64,000 bases of DNA, taken from NCBI GenBank assembly GCA_016717595.1, contig JADKFE010000013.1, forward strand, positions 1 through 64,000, given 5' to 3'. Positions within the stretch are counted from its first letter, which is position 1. Each line of letters opens with the position of its first letter. Of the stretch, positions 50,118-59,341 are shown piece after piece. This stretch comes from Deltaproteobacteria bacterium. GTDB lineage: Bacteria > Myxococcota_A > UBA796 > CAJQPC01. The position numbers were made by a program, and so were the translations under genes. The notes under the pieces are model-generated. The model worked only from the letters and a program-made list of their open reading frames with translations. It did no database searches and was not told where the DNA came from.

Positions 50118-52757
50118 TCAAGGCAGGTTCCGCCCCAGCCGAAAGCCGCGCAGCGGCGAGCGGTGGTGGGGCAGGTTGTGGTTTCGGCGCGCCAGATGGC
50201 ACAGGCGCTCGCTGCCATCCCAGCGCCCACCCCGAAACGCCCGCGGGGTGTCGTCCTCGGCGTCGAGGGGCGGCAAGGCCCGGCCCGCGGCGTCGACGAG
50301 GGGGCCCTCTTGGCGCCAGGGGTCGGCGAGCCACTCCTCGACGTTGCCCGCGAGGTGGCGCACGCCGTAGGGGCTCTCGTCTACGGGGAACTCACACATC
50401 ATCGCCGGCAGCTCGCGGGTGAGGCGGCTCTGGCGCATACAGCAGTAGGTGGGGTCGAGCCAGTCTCCCCACGGGTACACCCGGCCATCCACACCGCGCC
50501 CGGCCTTCTCCCACTCGAGCTCGATGAGCAGGCGGGTGGGGAGCTTGTCCCGGGCGCCTCGCCAGCGGGCGTAGGCCTCGGCGCAGGCGCAGCTCACGAA
50601 GAGCGCCGGCCAGTCGGGCAACCACACGTCGCCGTCTTGATCGGGGCCCAGCTCAAAGTGACCGTGGGCGTCGCGGTGCACGACCAAGGCGCCGTCTGGG
50701 GCGTCTACGCCGCGACGTTCCCGGGGCGCCCACCGCAGGGCGTCGTCCTCGTGGCCCTGATCGATCAGATCGTTGAGGAAGGTGAGGTACTCCTCGTTGG
50801 TGGTCGGGAAACGGTCGATGATGAAGCCGTCGACCCAGACCGGCGCCAAGGGCGGGCTGTCGGGGTTCATCTCGTCGCCGCCGGCCAAGAACCAGCCGCT
50901 CGGGACATACCGCTCGTGTCTGCCCAAGGCGCCGATCGGGGGCAGCCAGATGGGGCTGGGGGCGGTGTCTCCTGGGGCGATGCCGTCCCAGAAGCCTTGG
51001 CGGCGGATGTGAACGGGGTAGCTCACCTCCTCGTGGCCCTCGGCGCGCACCCGCAGCAGATAGCTGCCCATCGGCAGGCGGTGGTGGTGGAGCGGGGTCT
51101 CGCCGAGCTCATCGACGAGCTCGGGCACGAGGCGGCGATCGACGGTGACGTAGCGGTAGAGCGTCACCCGGGCGCCGGGAGGGTCGGTGATCAGGCTCAC
51201 CGCGCCTTCACCGGAGAGGTAGGCCCGCCAGGCGCCGCGGTCGTGGCGGCGGAGGTGGGTCTCGGCGATGGCGGTGGCGGCCTCGTCGCGGCGGGCCTCG
51301 GCGGCCTGGTGCTCGGCGGCGAAGAGGTCGGCGAGGCGGGCGTGGGCCTCGTCCAGATCGGGGACCTGATGAAGCGCCGTGTTGAGCAGCTCCGCCCGGC
51401 GGAGCTCCAGGCGCCGCGCGAGGGACTCCAGGCGGGTGGCCTCGTCTTCAGCCTCCCAGGCGGGGCGCTTCTTCTCGACGGGGTCCACCGGGGTCAAGCC
51501 CTCGGAGAGCGCGACGAACTGGGCGCGGGCGGCGTCGGCCTGCTCACGGAGGCGCGCGGCCTCGGGCAAGAGCGCGTCGGCGCGGGAGACGATCTCCAGG
51601 GCCCGCTCGCGGCTGCGCACGCCCTCCAACCACTCGCCGACGGTGTCGGAGAGCGCCAAGGCGTCCTCAAATCGGTCCTGGGGCTCCCGGGCCATGGCGC
51701 GCAGACAGATGGCCTCGAGCTCTTCAGGGATCGGCCTGGGGGCGACGGCTGAAGGGGGCGGCGGCGGCCCACGCAGCAAGGCGTCGAGGGCCTCCAGGCC
51801 GTTTCTTTGGGTGTAGGGGGGCCGCCCGGTGAGCAGCTCGTAGAGGATCGCGCCCAAGGCGTAGACATCGGCGCGGGGGCCGAGGTCGGGCTCTCCTCGG
51901 GCCTGCTCCGGCGCCATGTACGCCGGGGTGCCGGTGACGCTGCCCTCGGCGTCAAACCCGGCGACGTGGGGCTGGGGGCTGCGCTCGCCGTGAATGACGG
52001 CCACGCCCCAGTCCATGACGAGCACCTCCCCGAAGTCGCCGACCATGACGTTCGACGGCTTGAGGTCGCGGTGCAGCACCTGGAGGCTGTGGGCGTAGGC
52101 CACGGGCTCACAGACCTTTCGGAACAGCTCCAAGAGCCGCCGCTGGCTCCAGGTCGTCGAGGTCGCCGCGTGGGCCTCGCGGAGCAGGTCTTTCAACGTG
52201 CGGCCTCGGACCTCTTGCATCGTGAAGAAGTAGCGGCCATCCGCCGTGCGCCCGCGCTCAAACACCGGCACGACGCCGGGGTGCTGGAGCTGGGCGGTGA
52301 TGCTCGCCTCCTCAAAGAAGCGGGCGACGGCGCGCTCATCCGCGGCGTGCTCTCGGCGCAGCACCTTCATCGCCACGCAGCGCTCAAGGGCCGGATCCCA
52401 GACCCGGAGCACCTCGGCGTGCCCACCTTGGCCGAGCTGCCCCACGAGCTTAAACCGCTCGGGGTCGGTGCCCGAGACGACCATCCCGCCGACGCCTCCC
52501 TCGAGGCCCTCCCCTCGCCCGCCGCCGCTGCCGCTGCCGCTGAGGAAGATCTCTAAGGTGGCGTCGCTGGGGTCGATGCGCCCAGAGCGGCGCAGGGTGG
52601 CGAGATCGCCGGCGCGGGAGAGGGTGAGCGCGTCCTCTAAGGCGTTCTGGGTGACGACCCGGCGGATCACCACCTCAAGATCCTCACGCGCGTCGCCGCT
52701 CAGCCCATGTTTTTGGACCAGCTCAGCGACCTCGGCGCGGAGGAAAGGATCGCGCAT
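50118..52757 (-). CDS. Ser/Thr kinase fused to FGE-sulfatase domain
   Basis: An 879-residue protein. An N-terminal helical segment (1-95) is followed by a complete kinase domain: GQLGQGGHAEV (107-117), AMKVL (Lys131), HRDLKPSN and MAPEQARG. A helical linker and PEGA-like segment follow at about 370-590 (INTDPPGARVTLYRY-type). The SUMF1/formylglycine-generating-enzyme domain spans about 610-879 (RYVPSGWFLAGGD, DRFPTTNEEYLTFLNDL, LIELEWEKAGRGVDGRVYPWGD, GNVEEWLADPW, FRGGRWD). This fusion is common in Myxococcota and planctomycetes. The FGE domain in fusions is often a sensor or substrate binder rather than a formylglycine enzyme. Confidence 0.9.
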   Translation of the reverse strand: MRDPFLRAEVAELVQKHGLSGDAREDLEVVIRRVVTQNALEDALTLSRAGDLATLRRSGRIDPSDATLEIFLSGSGSGGGRGEGLEGGVGGMVVSGTDPERFKLVGQLGQGGHAEVLRVWDPALERCVAMKVLRREHAADERAVARFFEEASITAQLQHPGVVPVFERGRTADGRYFFTMQEVRGRTLKDLLREAHAATSTTWSQRRLLELFRKVCEPVAYAHSLQVLHRDLKPSNVMVGDFGEVLVMDWGVAVIHGERSPQPHVAGFDAEGSVTGTPAYMAPEQARGEPDLGPRADVYALGAILYELLTGRPPYTQRNGLEALDALLRGPPPPPSAVAPRPIPEELEAICLRAMAREPQDRFEDALALSDTVGEWLEGVRSRERALEIVSRADALLPEAARLREQADAARAQFVALSEGLTPVDPVEKKRPAWEAEDEATRLESLARRLELRRAELLNTALHQVPDLDEAHARLADLFAAEHQAAEARRDEAATAIAETHLRRHDRGAWRAYLSGEGAVSLITDPPGARVTLYRYVTVDRRLVPELVDELGETPLHHHRLPMGSYLLRVRAEGHEEVSYPVHIRRQGFWDGIAPGDTAPSPIWLPPIGALGRHERYVPSGWFLAGGDEMNPDSPPLAPVWVDGFIIDRFPTTNEEYLTFLNDLIDQGHEDDALRWAPRERRGVDAPDGALVVHRDAHGHFELGPDQDGDVWLPDWPALFVSCACAEAYARWRGARDKLPTRLLIELEWEKAGRGVDGRVYPWGDWLDPTYCCMRQSRLTRELPAMMCEFPVDESPYGVRHLAGNVEEWLADPWRQEGPLVDAAGRALPPLDAEDDTPRAFRGGRWDGSERLCHLARRNHNLPHHRSPLRGFRLGRNLP

Positions 52758-52847
52758 TGATTGCTCCAGGAGGGCCTGGAGAGCGAGATTACCGCGTCGA
52801 TGTCAGAACTTATTGAGGCCGTGACAAAAGGAGACAAGGGACAGGGC

Positions 52848-53711
52848 TCAGACCTTGGGGGGGCGCAGCGGGGTCTTGAGGTATGAAACACCGTTCTTGC
52901 CCGGCGCGGGCAGATGCCCCGCGTCGATGTTTACTTGTACGCTGGGGAAGAGCAGCCGCGGCGCGGCGAGCGTCTTGTCTCGCGCGGTGCGAAACGCGAC
53001 GAAGTCCTCCGACGGGGTGGACTCCTTGAGCTGCACGTTGCCCGTCTTCGAGGCGCCGATGGTCGTCTCAAAGGCCAGGTCCCGGCCGCCGGGCTGGTAG
53101 TCGTGGCCGACGAACACTCGGGTGCTGTCAGGCAAGGCGTAGAGGCCGTCGTGAACCGAGCGGTAGAGGGTCTCGGCGCTGCCCGCGGGGAAGTCGCAGC
53201 GGCCCACGCCGTAGTCGGGCATAAACAGCGCGTCGCCGGTGAACACGGCGTCGTCGATGACATAGCTCAGGCAGGCCGGGGTGTGGCCGGGGGTGGAGAT
53301 CGCCCGCACGGTGATGGAGCCCGCCTGGAGGGTCTCGCCGTCTTGGAGCAGGCGGTCAAACTGAGAGCCGTCGGTGGGGAAGCTCGGGTCCAGGTCAAAC
53401 ACGCCCTTGAAGATGCTCTGCACCTCTTGGATTCGCGCGCCGATGGCCACCCCCGCGCCGTGGCGGCGCTTGAGCGCTTGGGAGCCGGAGAGGTGGTCGG
53501 CGTGGGCGTGGGTCTCGAAGATCCAGCGCAGGGTGAGGCCCTCGGCCTGGAGAAACGCCGTCACGGCGTCCACGGACTCCTCCCAGATGCGGCCCGAGGC
53601 GGGGTCGAAGTCGAGGACGGGGTCGATGACCACGGCGTCGTGGGTGGTCGGATCCCAGACGACGTAGGTGAGGGTGAAGGTGCGGGCGTCGTAGAGGGCG
53701 TGGACGTTCAT
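52848..53711 (-). CDS. Metallo-beta-lactamase fold hydrolase (ETHE1/Blh-like)
   Basis: A 287-residue MBL-fold protein. Metal-binding motifs are THAHADHLSG, TPGHTPAC, FTGDALFMPDYGVGRCDFP and VGHDYQPGG. The DYGVGRCDFP segment and the adjacent rhodanese suggest a persulfide dioxygenase or Blh-like role in sulfide/persulfide handling rather than drug hydrolysis. The substrate is inferred from neighbour and family. Confidence 0.82.
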   Translation of the reverse strand: MNVHALYDARTFTLTYVVWDPTTHDAVVIDPVLDFDPASGRIWEESVDAVTAFLQAEGLTLRWIFETHAHADHLSGSQALKRRHGAGVAIGARIQEVQSIFKGVFDLDPSFPTDGSQFDRLLQDGETLQAGSITVRAISTPGHTPACLSYVIDDAVFTGDALFMPDYGVGRCDFPAGSAETLYRSVHDGLYALPDSTRVFVGHDYQPGGRDLAFETTIGASKTGNVQLKESTPSEDFVAFRTARDKTLAAPRLLFPSVQVNIDAGHLPAPGKNGVSYLKTPLRPPKV

Positions 53712-53756
53712 GGGGACACCTCAGCGTGATTGATCTTGGGCGGAGACGGGAGGGGC

Positions 53757-54137
53757 TCAGGGCCCGAGCAGGCGGGTGAGGCCGCCGACGAGCGGTCGGG
53801 CCTCGACCCCTTGGGCCTGGAGCTGCCGCGCGGCGATGGCGGCGCGGCGGCCGGACTGGCAGACGACGAGCACAGGCTGGCCGCGGAGGGTCTCGGCGCG
53901 GGCGGCGTCGAGGGTGTGCAGGGGGAGGTTGATCGCGCCGGGGAGGTGGCTGCGGTTGAACTCGTCTTCAGTGCGCACATCGACGATCAAGGCGTCAGGC
54001 TCGTTGAGGAGCGCGGCGCTGTCCGCGTGGGCGGCGGCGATCGTGGCCTCTTTTCGACGGGACTGCATGCGCCAAATGGCCCATAACGGCAGCCCGACGG
54101 TGGCGAAGGACACGAGGAGGAGGAGCAGGGGGTCCAT
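53757..54137 (-). CDS. Membrane-anchored rhodanese
   Basis: A 126-residue protein with an N-terminal membrane helix (LLLLLVSFATVGLPLWAIW) and a rhodanese domain (IVDVRTEDEFNRSHLPGAINLPLHTL). The active loop is VVCQSGRRAAIAA with Cys about residue 93. Rhodaneses move a sulfane sulfur via a Cys persulfide; together with the MBL gene 45 bases downstream this is probably a persulfide detoxification pair. Confidence 0.85.
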   Translation of the reverse strand: MDPLLLLLVSFATVGLPLWAIWRMQSRRKEATIAAAHADSAALLNEPDALIVDVRTEDEFNRSHLPGAINLPLHTLDAARAETLRGQPVLVVCQSGRRAAIAARQLQAQGVEARPLVGGLTRLLGP

Positions 54138-54169
54138 TCAGCGGCCTCTTGGAGAGGTGGAAGGACAGG

Positions 54170-54187
54170 ATGCACGACGTTGTGCAT
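54170..54187. promoter_or_regulatory. Palindromic operator candidate upstream of rhodanese/MBL
   Basis: ATGCACGACGTTGTGCAT is an 18-base near-perfect palindrome (16 of 18 positions), 33 bases upstream of the rhodanese start. Dimeric repressors of persulfide operons (e.g. ArsR-type BigR/SqrR) bind such sites. No regulator gene is adjacent, so the binder is unknown. It may also act on the divergent antiporter. Confidence 0.55.
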
Positions 54188-54350
54188 GAAGTGTGCCAGC
54201 GCGGAGATGACCTCGGCCTGGGGATGGATCGGCCCTGGACCACGGGCCCGCCCATGACGCTGGAGCGCGATGAAACGAAACATCCTCGTTCCACGTTTCA
54301 GCGGGAAACAGGCCGCCAGACGCCCGGCGCGTAGGTTAGTCGCCGTCTAA

Positions 54351-56399
54351 ATGCACAGCGCGCACGACTTCCTCGTCAACCTCTCCTTGGTGTTCACCGT
54401 GGCGGCCATCGTCACGGTCACCTTCGTGAAGCTGCGTCTGCCCGCGGTGCTGGGCTACCTGCTGGCGGGCATGCTCGTCGGGCCCCACGTCCCGGTCCCG
54501 CTGGTCGCCGACGCCGCCGTGGTGGAGACGCTCTCCGAGCTGGGCGTGATCCTGCTGATGTTCTGCATCGGCTTGGAGTTCACGCTCAAGCGGTTCATGA
54601 AGGTGGCGCCGGTGGGCGGGCTCATCGGGCTCGCTGAGGTGAGCCTCATGGCCTGGCTGGGCTTTCAGGCCGCCGGGCTCTTGGGCTGGACGACCCCCGA
54701 GCGCCTGTTCACCGGGGCCATCGTCGCGATCTCGTCCACGAGCATCATCGCCAAGGCCTTTGAAGAGAAGAAGGTCACCGGGCCGTGGCGGGACACGGTG
54801 CTCAGCGTGCTCATCGTCGAGGACGTGCTGGCGATCTTGCTGATGGTGGTGCTCGGCCTCGTCGCCGGAGGCCAGGCCGTCGCCCCGGAGCGCCTGGGCT
54901 GGGAGCTGTTTCGCCTCGTCGCCTCCTTGGGCACCTTGCTCGCCGCCGGGCTGCTCGTCTTGCCCCGGGCGTTTCGCCTGGTGCAGCGCCTCGACCGCCC
55001 GGAGACCACCGTGGTCGCCGCCGTCGGTGTGTGTTTCGCCACCTCGCTCATCGCCCAGGAGCTCGGGTACTCCGTCGCCTTGGGCGCGTTCATGGGCGGG
55101 GTGATGGTGGCCGAGTCGGGGCACGGCGAGGCCATCGAGCACGCGATCCGCCCGGTGCGGGACGTGTTCGCGGCCCTGTTTTTTGTCGCCGTCGGCATGT
55201 TGATCAACCCCGTGCTCGTGTGGCAGAACATCGGCGCGGTCACCCTGCTCACCCTCGTGGTGGTGTTCGGCAAGCTCCTCGGCGCGGGCGGGGCGAGCTT
55301 CTTGGCGGGCACGGGGCTGCGCGGCGCGGTGCGGGTGGGCATGACCCACACCCAGATCGGCGAGTTCTCGTTCATCATCGCGGGCTTGGGCAAAGCGATG
55401 GGGGTGGTGGGTGAGCAGCTTCAGCCCGTCGCCGTGGCGGTCTCGGTGATCACCGCGTTCACCACGCCGATCGCCATCGGCAACGCCGACCGCCTCGCCA
55501 CCTGGGTGGACCACCGCCTGCCGCCGTCGCTGCAGCAGCTCAGCTCGGTGTACACGGCCTGGGTGGAGCAGCTTCGCGCCGCGCCCCGCGCCAGACAGAG
55601 CGGCTGGCGGCGCACCTTGTCGCTCTTGGCCTTAGACACCGTGGCGCTGATCGTGCTGATCGTCGGGCACAGCGTCGTCGGGCCGATCTTAGAGGCCCAG
55701 CTCGTCGAGCTCTCCCACATCGACGAGCATGTGGCGAGCTGGGGCATCATGCTCACGGCGCTGATCGTCGCCGCGCCCCTGCTCTTGGGTGTGGTGCAGC
55801 TCAGCGCCACCTTGGGCGAGCAGCTCGTCGCGCCGCTCACGCCGTCCGATGGCGCCCGGGCGCCGGGCCTGTTTGTGGCCTTGGGCCTGCTCGTGCGGGC
55901 GGCCCTGCTCGGCCTCGTCGGCCTCGTCGTGCTCGTGTTCACCTTGCCGTTCTTGCCGCCGCTCTCGGCCTTGTTCTCGTTGGGGCTGCTCCAGGGCCTG
56001 CTCGTGCTCCTCTTGTTGCGGCGCACCGGCATGAAGGGCGGGCAGTTGGTCTCTGGCGCGCGGTTCGTCGCCGAGGCCCTGCTTCAAGGCGCACACTCCG
56101 GCCGCGACCAAGACGACACGGCCCACGGCCAAGGCCACGCCGAGCCGCTGCTCCAGAACGAGCAGGTGCGCCTCAAACCCGCCGATCACGCCGTGGGCCG
56201 CACCCTCGTCGAGCTCGACCTGCGCGCCCGCACCGGCGCCACCGTCGTGGCGCTGCGGCTGCCCGACGGCAAAGGGGTGGCTCCCCAAGGCCGCGAGGCC
56301 CTCGGCGAGGGCACCACCCTGGTGCTCGTGGGGGAGCGCGCGGCGCTCGCCGCGGCGACGGCCTTGTTGCAGGGGGGGCCGGAGGTGCTGGAGGCCTAA
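54351..56399 (+). CDS. CPA2-type cation:proton antiporter (KefB-like)
   Basis: A 682-residue protein with about twelve helices and the CPA2 signatures FVKLRLPAVLGYLLAGMLVGP, LSELGVILLMFCIGLEF, SSTSIIAKAFEE, VEDVLAILLM and ALGAFMGGVMVAES. The C-terminus (about 600-680) carries an RCK-C/TrkA-C-like domain (VRLKPADHAVGRTLVELDLRARTGATVVALRLPDG). It exchanges K+ or Na+ for protons. A full NAD-binding TrkA-N domain is not seen. Confidence 0.9.
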   Translation: MHSAHDFLVNLSLVFTVAAIVTVTFVKLRLPAVLGYLLAGMLVGPHVPVPLVADAAVVETLSELGVILLMFCIGLEFTLKRFMKVAPVGGLIGLAEVSLMAWLGFQAAGLLGWTTPERLFTGAIVAISSTSIIAKAFEEKKVTGPWRDTVLSVLIVEDVLAILLMVVLGLVAGGQAVAPERLGWELFRLVASLGTLLAAGLLVLPRAFRLVQRLDRPETTVVAAVGVCFATSLIAQELGYSVALGAFMGGVMVAESGHGEAIEHAIRPVRDVFAALFFVAVGMLINPVLVWQNIGAVTLLTLVVVFGKLLGAGGASFLAGTGLRGAVRVGMTHTQIGEFSFIIAGLGKAMGVVGEQLQPVAVAVSVITAFTTPIAIGNADRLATWVDHRLPPSLQQLSSVYTAWVEQLRAAPRARQSGWRRTLSLLALDTVALIVLIVGHSVVGPILEAQLVELSHIDEHVASWGIMLTALIVAAPLLLGVVQLSATLGEQLVAPLTPSDGARAPGLFVALGLLVRAALLGLVGLVVLVFTLPFLPPLSALFSLGLLQGLLVLLLLRRTGMKGGQLVSGARFVAEALLQGAHSGRDQDDTAHGQGHAEPLLQNEQVRLKPADHAVGRTLVELDLRARTGATVVALRLPDGKGVAPQGREALGEGTTLVLVGERAALAAATALLQGGPEVLEA

Positions 56400-57064
56400 A
56401 CCCCCCGCGCGTCCGGCGGCCAGATGATCTTGTGGAGCTGCACCTGCACCCGGGCGGGCAGGCGCTCGGCGAGGGTCCAGTCCACGAGGTCTTCAGGGCG
56501 CACGGCGCCGAAGACGGGGGAGAGCAGCAGCTCTCCGGCGCGCTCGTTCAGGCGGTGCTCACGGATGACCTGGGCGGCCCACTCAAAGTCGGCCCGGGAG
56601 GCGAGCACAAACTTCACCTCGTCTTTGGGCTTGAGCAGGGGGACGTTGGACCACAGGTTCTTCGCCGCCTCGCCGGAGCCTGGGGGCTTGAGGTCCAGGA
56701 TGATGTGAACGGCCTCGGGCACTCGCTCGATGGAGATCGAGCCTGAGGTCTCCAAGAGCACCTGATGCCCGGCGGCGATCAGGCGCTCCATGAGCGGGAT
56801 GGCCTGGCGCTGGGCGAGGGGCTCGCCGCCGGTGACCTCCACCAGACGCACGCCCAAGGCGCTGACCTCGGCCACGACGTCGTCGATCGCCCGGTGGGCG
56901 CCGCCCTTGAAGGTGAAGGTGGAGTCGCACCACACGCAGCGCAGGTTGCAGCCCGCGAGGCGCACGAAGGTGCAGGGCAAGCCGACGAAGCTCGACTCGC
57001 CCTGAACGGAGGTGTAGACCTCGATGACGCGCAGGCGCTCATCGAGGGGGATCGTCGTGGTCAT
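56396..57064 (-). CDS. queE: 7-carboxy-7-deazaguanine synthase
   Basis: A 222-residue radical SAM protein starting at ATG 57064, not the longer frame that overlaps cysM. It has the CX3CX2C cluster (C39, C43, C46 in AGCNLRCVWCD), VYTSVQGESSFVGLPCTFVRL, EVTGGEPLAQ and LLETSGS. It makes the 7-deazaguanine core for queuosine or archaeosine-type bases. No other queuosine gene is in the window. Convergent with the antiporter by 4 bases. Confidence 0.9.
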   Translation of the reverse strand: MTTTIPLDERLRVIEVYTSVQGESSFVGLPCTFVRLAGCNLRCVWCDSTFTFKGGAHRAIDDVVAEVSALGVRLVEVTGGEPLAQRQAIPLMERLIAAGHQVLLETSGSISIERVPEAVHIILDLKPPGSGEAAKNLWSNVPLLKPKDEVKFVLASRADFEWAAQVIREHRLNERAGELLLSPVFGAVRPEDLVDWTLAERLPARVQVQLHKIIWPPDARGV

Positions 57065-57104
57065 GCCCCGGATATAAGACGTGCACTCCACGACGGCGAG
57101 CCTG

Positions 57105-58055
57105 ATGCCCAACCCCTCCCCGCCCTCCGCAGACGGCCTCTTGGGCCTCGTCGGCGCCACACCCCTGGTCGAGCTCACCCGGGTGTCGCCGCGACCGGGC
57201 CGCCTACGGTTCTTCGCCAAGCTTGAGGGCCAGAACCCCTCGGGCAGCATCAAGGATCGTATCGCCCTGGCCATGGTGCTCGACGCCGAGCGCCGGGGGC
57301 TCATCGGCCCTGGCAGCACGCTCATCGAGGCGAGCACGGGCAACACCGCCATCGCCTTGGCCATGGTCGCCCGGCGCCGGGGCTATCACCTCAAGGTCGT
57401 CGTGCCTGAAGGCGTGGTGCCGTCCATCGCCGACGTGCTCTCGTTGTACGGCGTCGAGCTGTGCTGGGTGAAGCCCAAGGCGGGCATGGTCGGCGCGATT
57501 GAGGCCGCCAGCGAGATGTCTGCCCGGGGCGAAGGCCACGCCCTGCGCCAGTTTGACAACCCGGTGAACGTGCTCACCCACATGAACACCACCGGCGCGG
57601 AGATCGCCGCCGCCTTGCCCCGGGTGGACGTGTTCGTCGCCGGGATCGGCACCGGGGGCACGCTCATGGGGGTGAGCCGCCGCCTTCGTGAACAGAACCC
57701 GGCGCTGCGGGTGATCGGCGTCGAGCCCCGCATGGGCGAGCGGCTGCAGGGCCTCCGCAGCCTGAACGACGGCTATCACCCTCCCCTGCTGGACCTCGAC
57801 GCCCTGAGCGCACGGTACCTCGTCGGCAGCGACACCGCGCTGAACATGATGCGCCGGGTGGTGCGTGAGGAGGGCGTGATGGCCGGGGTCTCCTGCGGCG
57901 CCGTGCTGCACGCCGCGCTCCAGGCCACCAGAGACCTGGAGGAGGGCATCGTCGTGTGTATGTTCAGCGACGGCGGCTGGAAGTACCTGCCCGCGAGGCC
58001 GTGGGAGGCCGCGGCGACCCACGACCCCAACCTAGACGAGACCCACTGGTGGTGA
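57105..58055 (+). CDS. cysM: Cysteine synthase B / O-acetylserine sulfhydrylase
   Basis: A PLP-dependent fold-type II enzyme. It contains LVGATPLVELTR, KLEGQNPSGSIKDRIA (PLP Lys50 with ATG 57105), EASTGNTAIALA, DVFVAGIGTGGTLMGVSR and VSCGA. It condenses O-acetylserine with sulfide or thiosulfate. A GTG at 57081 is an alternative start. The Trp-rich C-terminus (ETHWW) is a CysM trait. Confidence 0.9.
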   Translation: MPNPSPPSADGLLGLVGATPLVELTRVSPRPGRLRFFAKLEGQNPSGSIKDRIALAMVLDAERRGLIGPGSTLIEASTGNTAIALAMVARRRGYHLKVVVPEGVVPSIADVLSLYGVELCWVKPKAGMVGAIEAASEMSARGEGHALRQFDNPVNVLTHMNTTGAEIAAALPRVDVFVAGIGTGGTLMGVSRRLREQNPALRVIGVEPRMGERLQGLRSLNDGYHPPLLDLDALSARYLVGSDTALNMMRRVVREEGVMAGVSCGAVLHAALQATRDLEEGIVVCMFSDGGWKYLPARPWEAAATHDPNLDETHWW

Positions 58056-58067
58056 GCCCCGCGGGGT

Positions 58068-59258
58068 TTACGCCTCGCCTTCGGGGCCCCCGGCCAAGGG
58101 CGGCGCGCTCCAGGTGTCGCGCAGGTGCCCACGCCCGAGGATGACCTGGGCGATGGGGTAGCGGTGGTGCAGGTCGAGCAGGCGGCTGAGCAGGTCCTCG
58201 ATGGCCAAGAAGCTCGCCCGGCCCAGATCGACGTCGTAGACCACCCCTTTGCCGCCACGGCAGGGCTGGGGGTCGGAGATGTAATGAACGCGGCCGCCGT
58301 CGCGGGTGCCGAAGCGCCCGTTGAAGCCGCTCTCGTACCACTCGCCGATCACTGGATCGAGCTGGGCCACGGCGTCGCCGGACTCAAAGAGCACCTGCAC
58401 CGGGAGCTGATCCCAGGGGCACTGGGAGCTGATGTACAGCTCAAAGGAGCGCTCGCCGGTGTTGAACAGCACGACGGCGCGGGCCAGGGGCTCTAAGCCC
58501 GCCACGGCGACGACCATGGGCTGATCCCCGACCTGACCGGCCTGGCCGGTGGAGGGATCCACCAGGTCCACACGCACCCCGGCGTAGGGGCGCGCGCCGT
58601 CGGGGATGGACGGGACGAGGCGGCCGTCGGGGGCGCGGCGCATGCGGGCGCACTCCGACATCCAGCCCTTCTCTTCCATCTCTTTGACCGTCTCGTCGAA
58701 GAACTCGACGTAGCTGTCGCGGTGGGCGACGAGCAGATCCCGGGGCTCGCGGCCCTCGCTGCCGTCGGCCATGGCCTTCACGGCGCGCACGAGCTCTCCG
58801 GCGGCCTCGATGAAGGTGTCCTCGTCGCGGTCTTCGTTGATGTAGGTGGCCAGCTCGGCGAGGGCCTCGTCGATGCGACCGCAGGCCAGAAGCAGGTGCG
58901 CCCGGGAGGCGCGGGCCCGGGGGGTGCCGTCGTCGAGCTCAAGAGCGTCGTCGTAGGCCTTGAGCGCCCGGGCGGGCTCGTCCATGTCTTCGCTGGCGGC
59001 GGCGACGCCGAGCTGCACCTGCACCAGAAACTCGGGCGGGGCGCCGGCCTTCCAGCCCATCTCCAAGGCCTGCTCCAACAGCGGCCGGGCGCGACCGGGC
59101 TCACCGAGCTGCAAGAGCACGACGGCCATCGCCTGATGAAGATCGGCGCGGGGCTCACCCGCGGCCTCCATCGCGGCGACGAGGTGGTCTCGGGCTTTGC
59201 GGGGATCCCCGCCGTGCAGGGCTTGCATCGCCTGCTGAATCAGCTCCTCGACGGTCAT
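58068..59258 (-). CDS. TPR-repeat protein with beta-rich C-terminus
   Basis: A 396-residue protein from ATG 59258. About four TPR-like helix pairs (TVEELIQQAMQALHGGDPRKARDHLV, AEEDLHQAMAVVLLQL-type, ARASRAHLLLACGRIDEAL) occupy the first 170 residues. An acidic helix and a beta domain (about 240-396) follow with GVRVDLVDPSTG, VVLFNTGERSFELYISSQ and FGTRDGGRVHYISDPQPCRGG. No catalytic motif was recognised. Divergent from thyX. Confidence 0.72.
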   Translation of the reverse strand: MTVEELIQQAMQALHGGDPRKARDHLVAAMEAAGEPRADLHQAMAVVLLQLGEPGRARPLLEQALEMGWKAGAPPEFLVQVQLGVAAASEDMDEPARALKAYDDALELDDGTPRARASRAHLLLACGRIDEALAELATYINEDRDEDTFIEAAGELVRAVKAMADGSEGREPRDLLVAHRDSYVEFFDETVKEMEEKGWMSECARMRRAPDGRLVPSIPDGARPYAGVRVDLVDPSTGQAGQVGDQPMVVAVAGLEPLARAVVLFNTGERSFELYISSQCPWDQLPVQVLFESGDAVAQLDPVIGEWYESGFNGRFGTRDGGRVHYISDPQPCRGGKGVVYDVDLGRASFLAIEDLLSRLLDLHHRYPIAQVILGRGHLRDTWSAPPLAGGPEGEA

Positions 59259-59341
59259 GGGCTCGATGCTCCTAGATGGGGTGCGTCTGATGCGCCGAGA
59301 GAATATCATCCCCGGTTCACGAATCACCGACCGAGGCGAAC

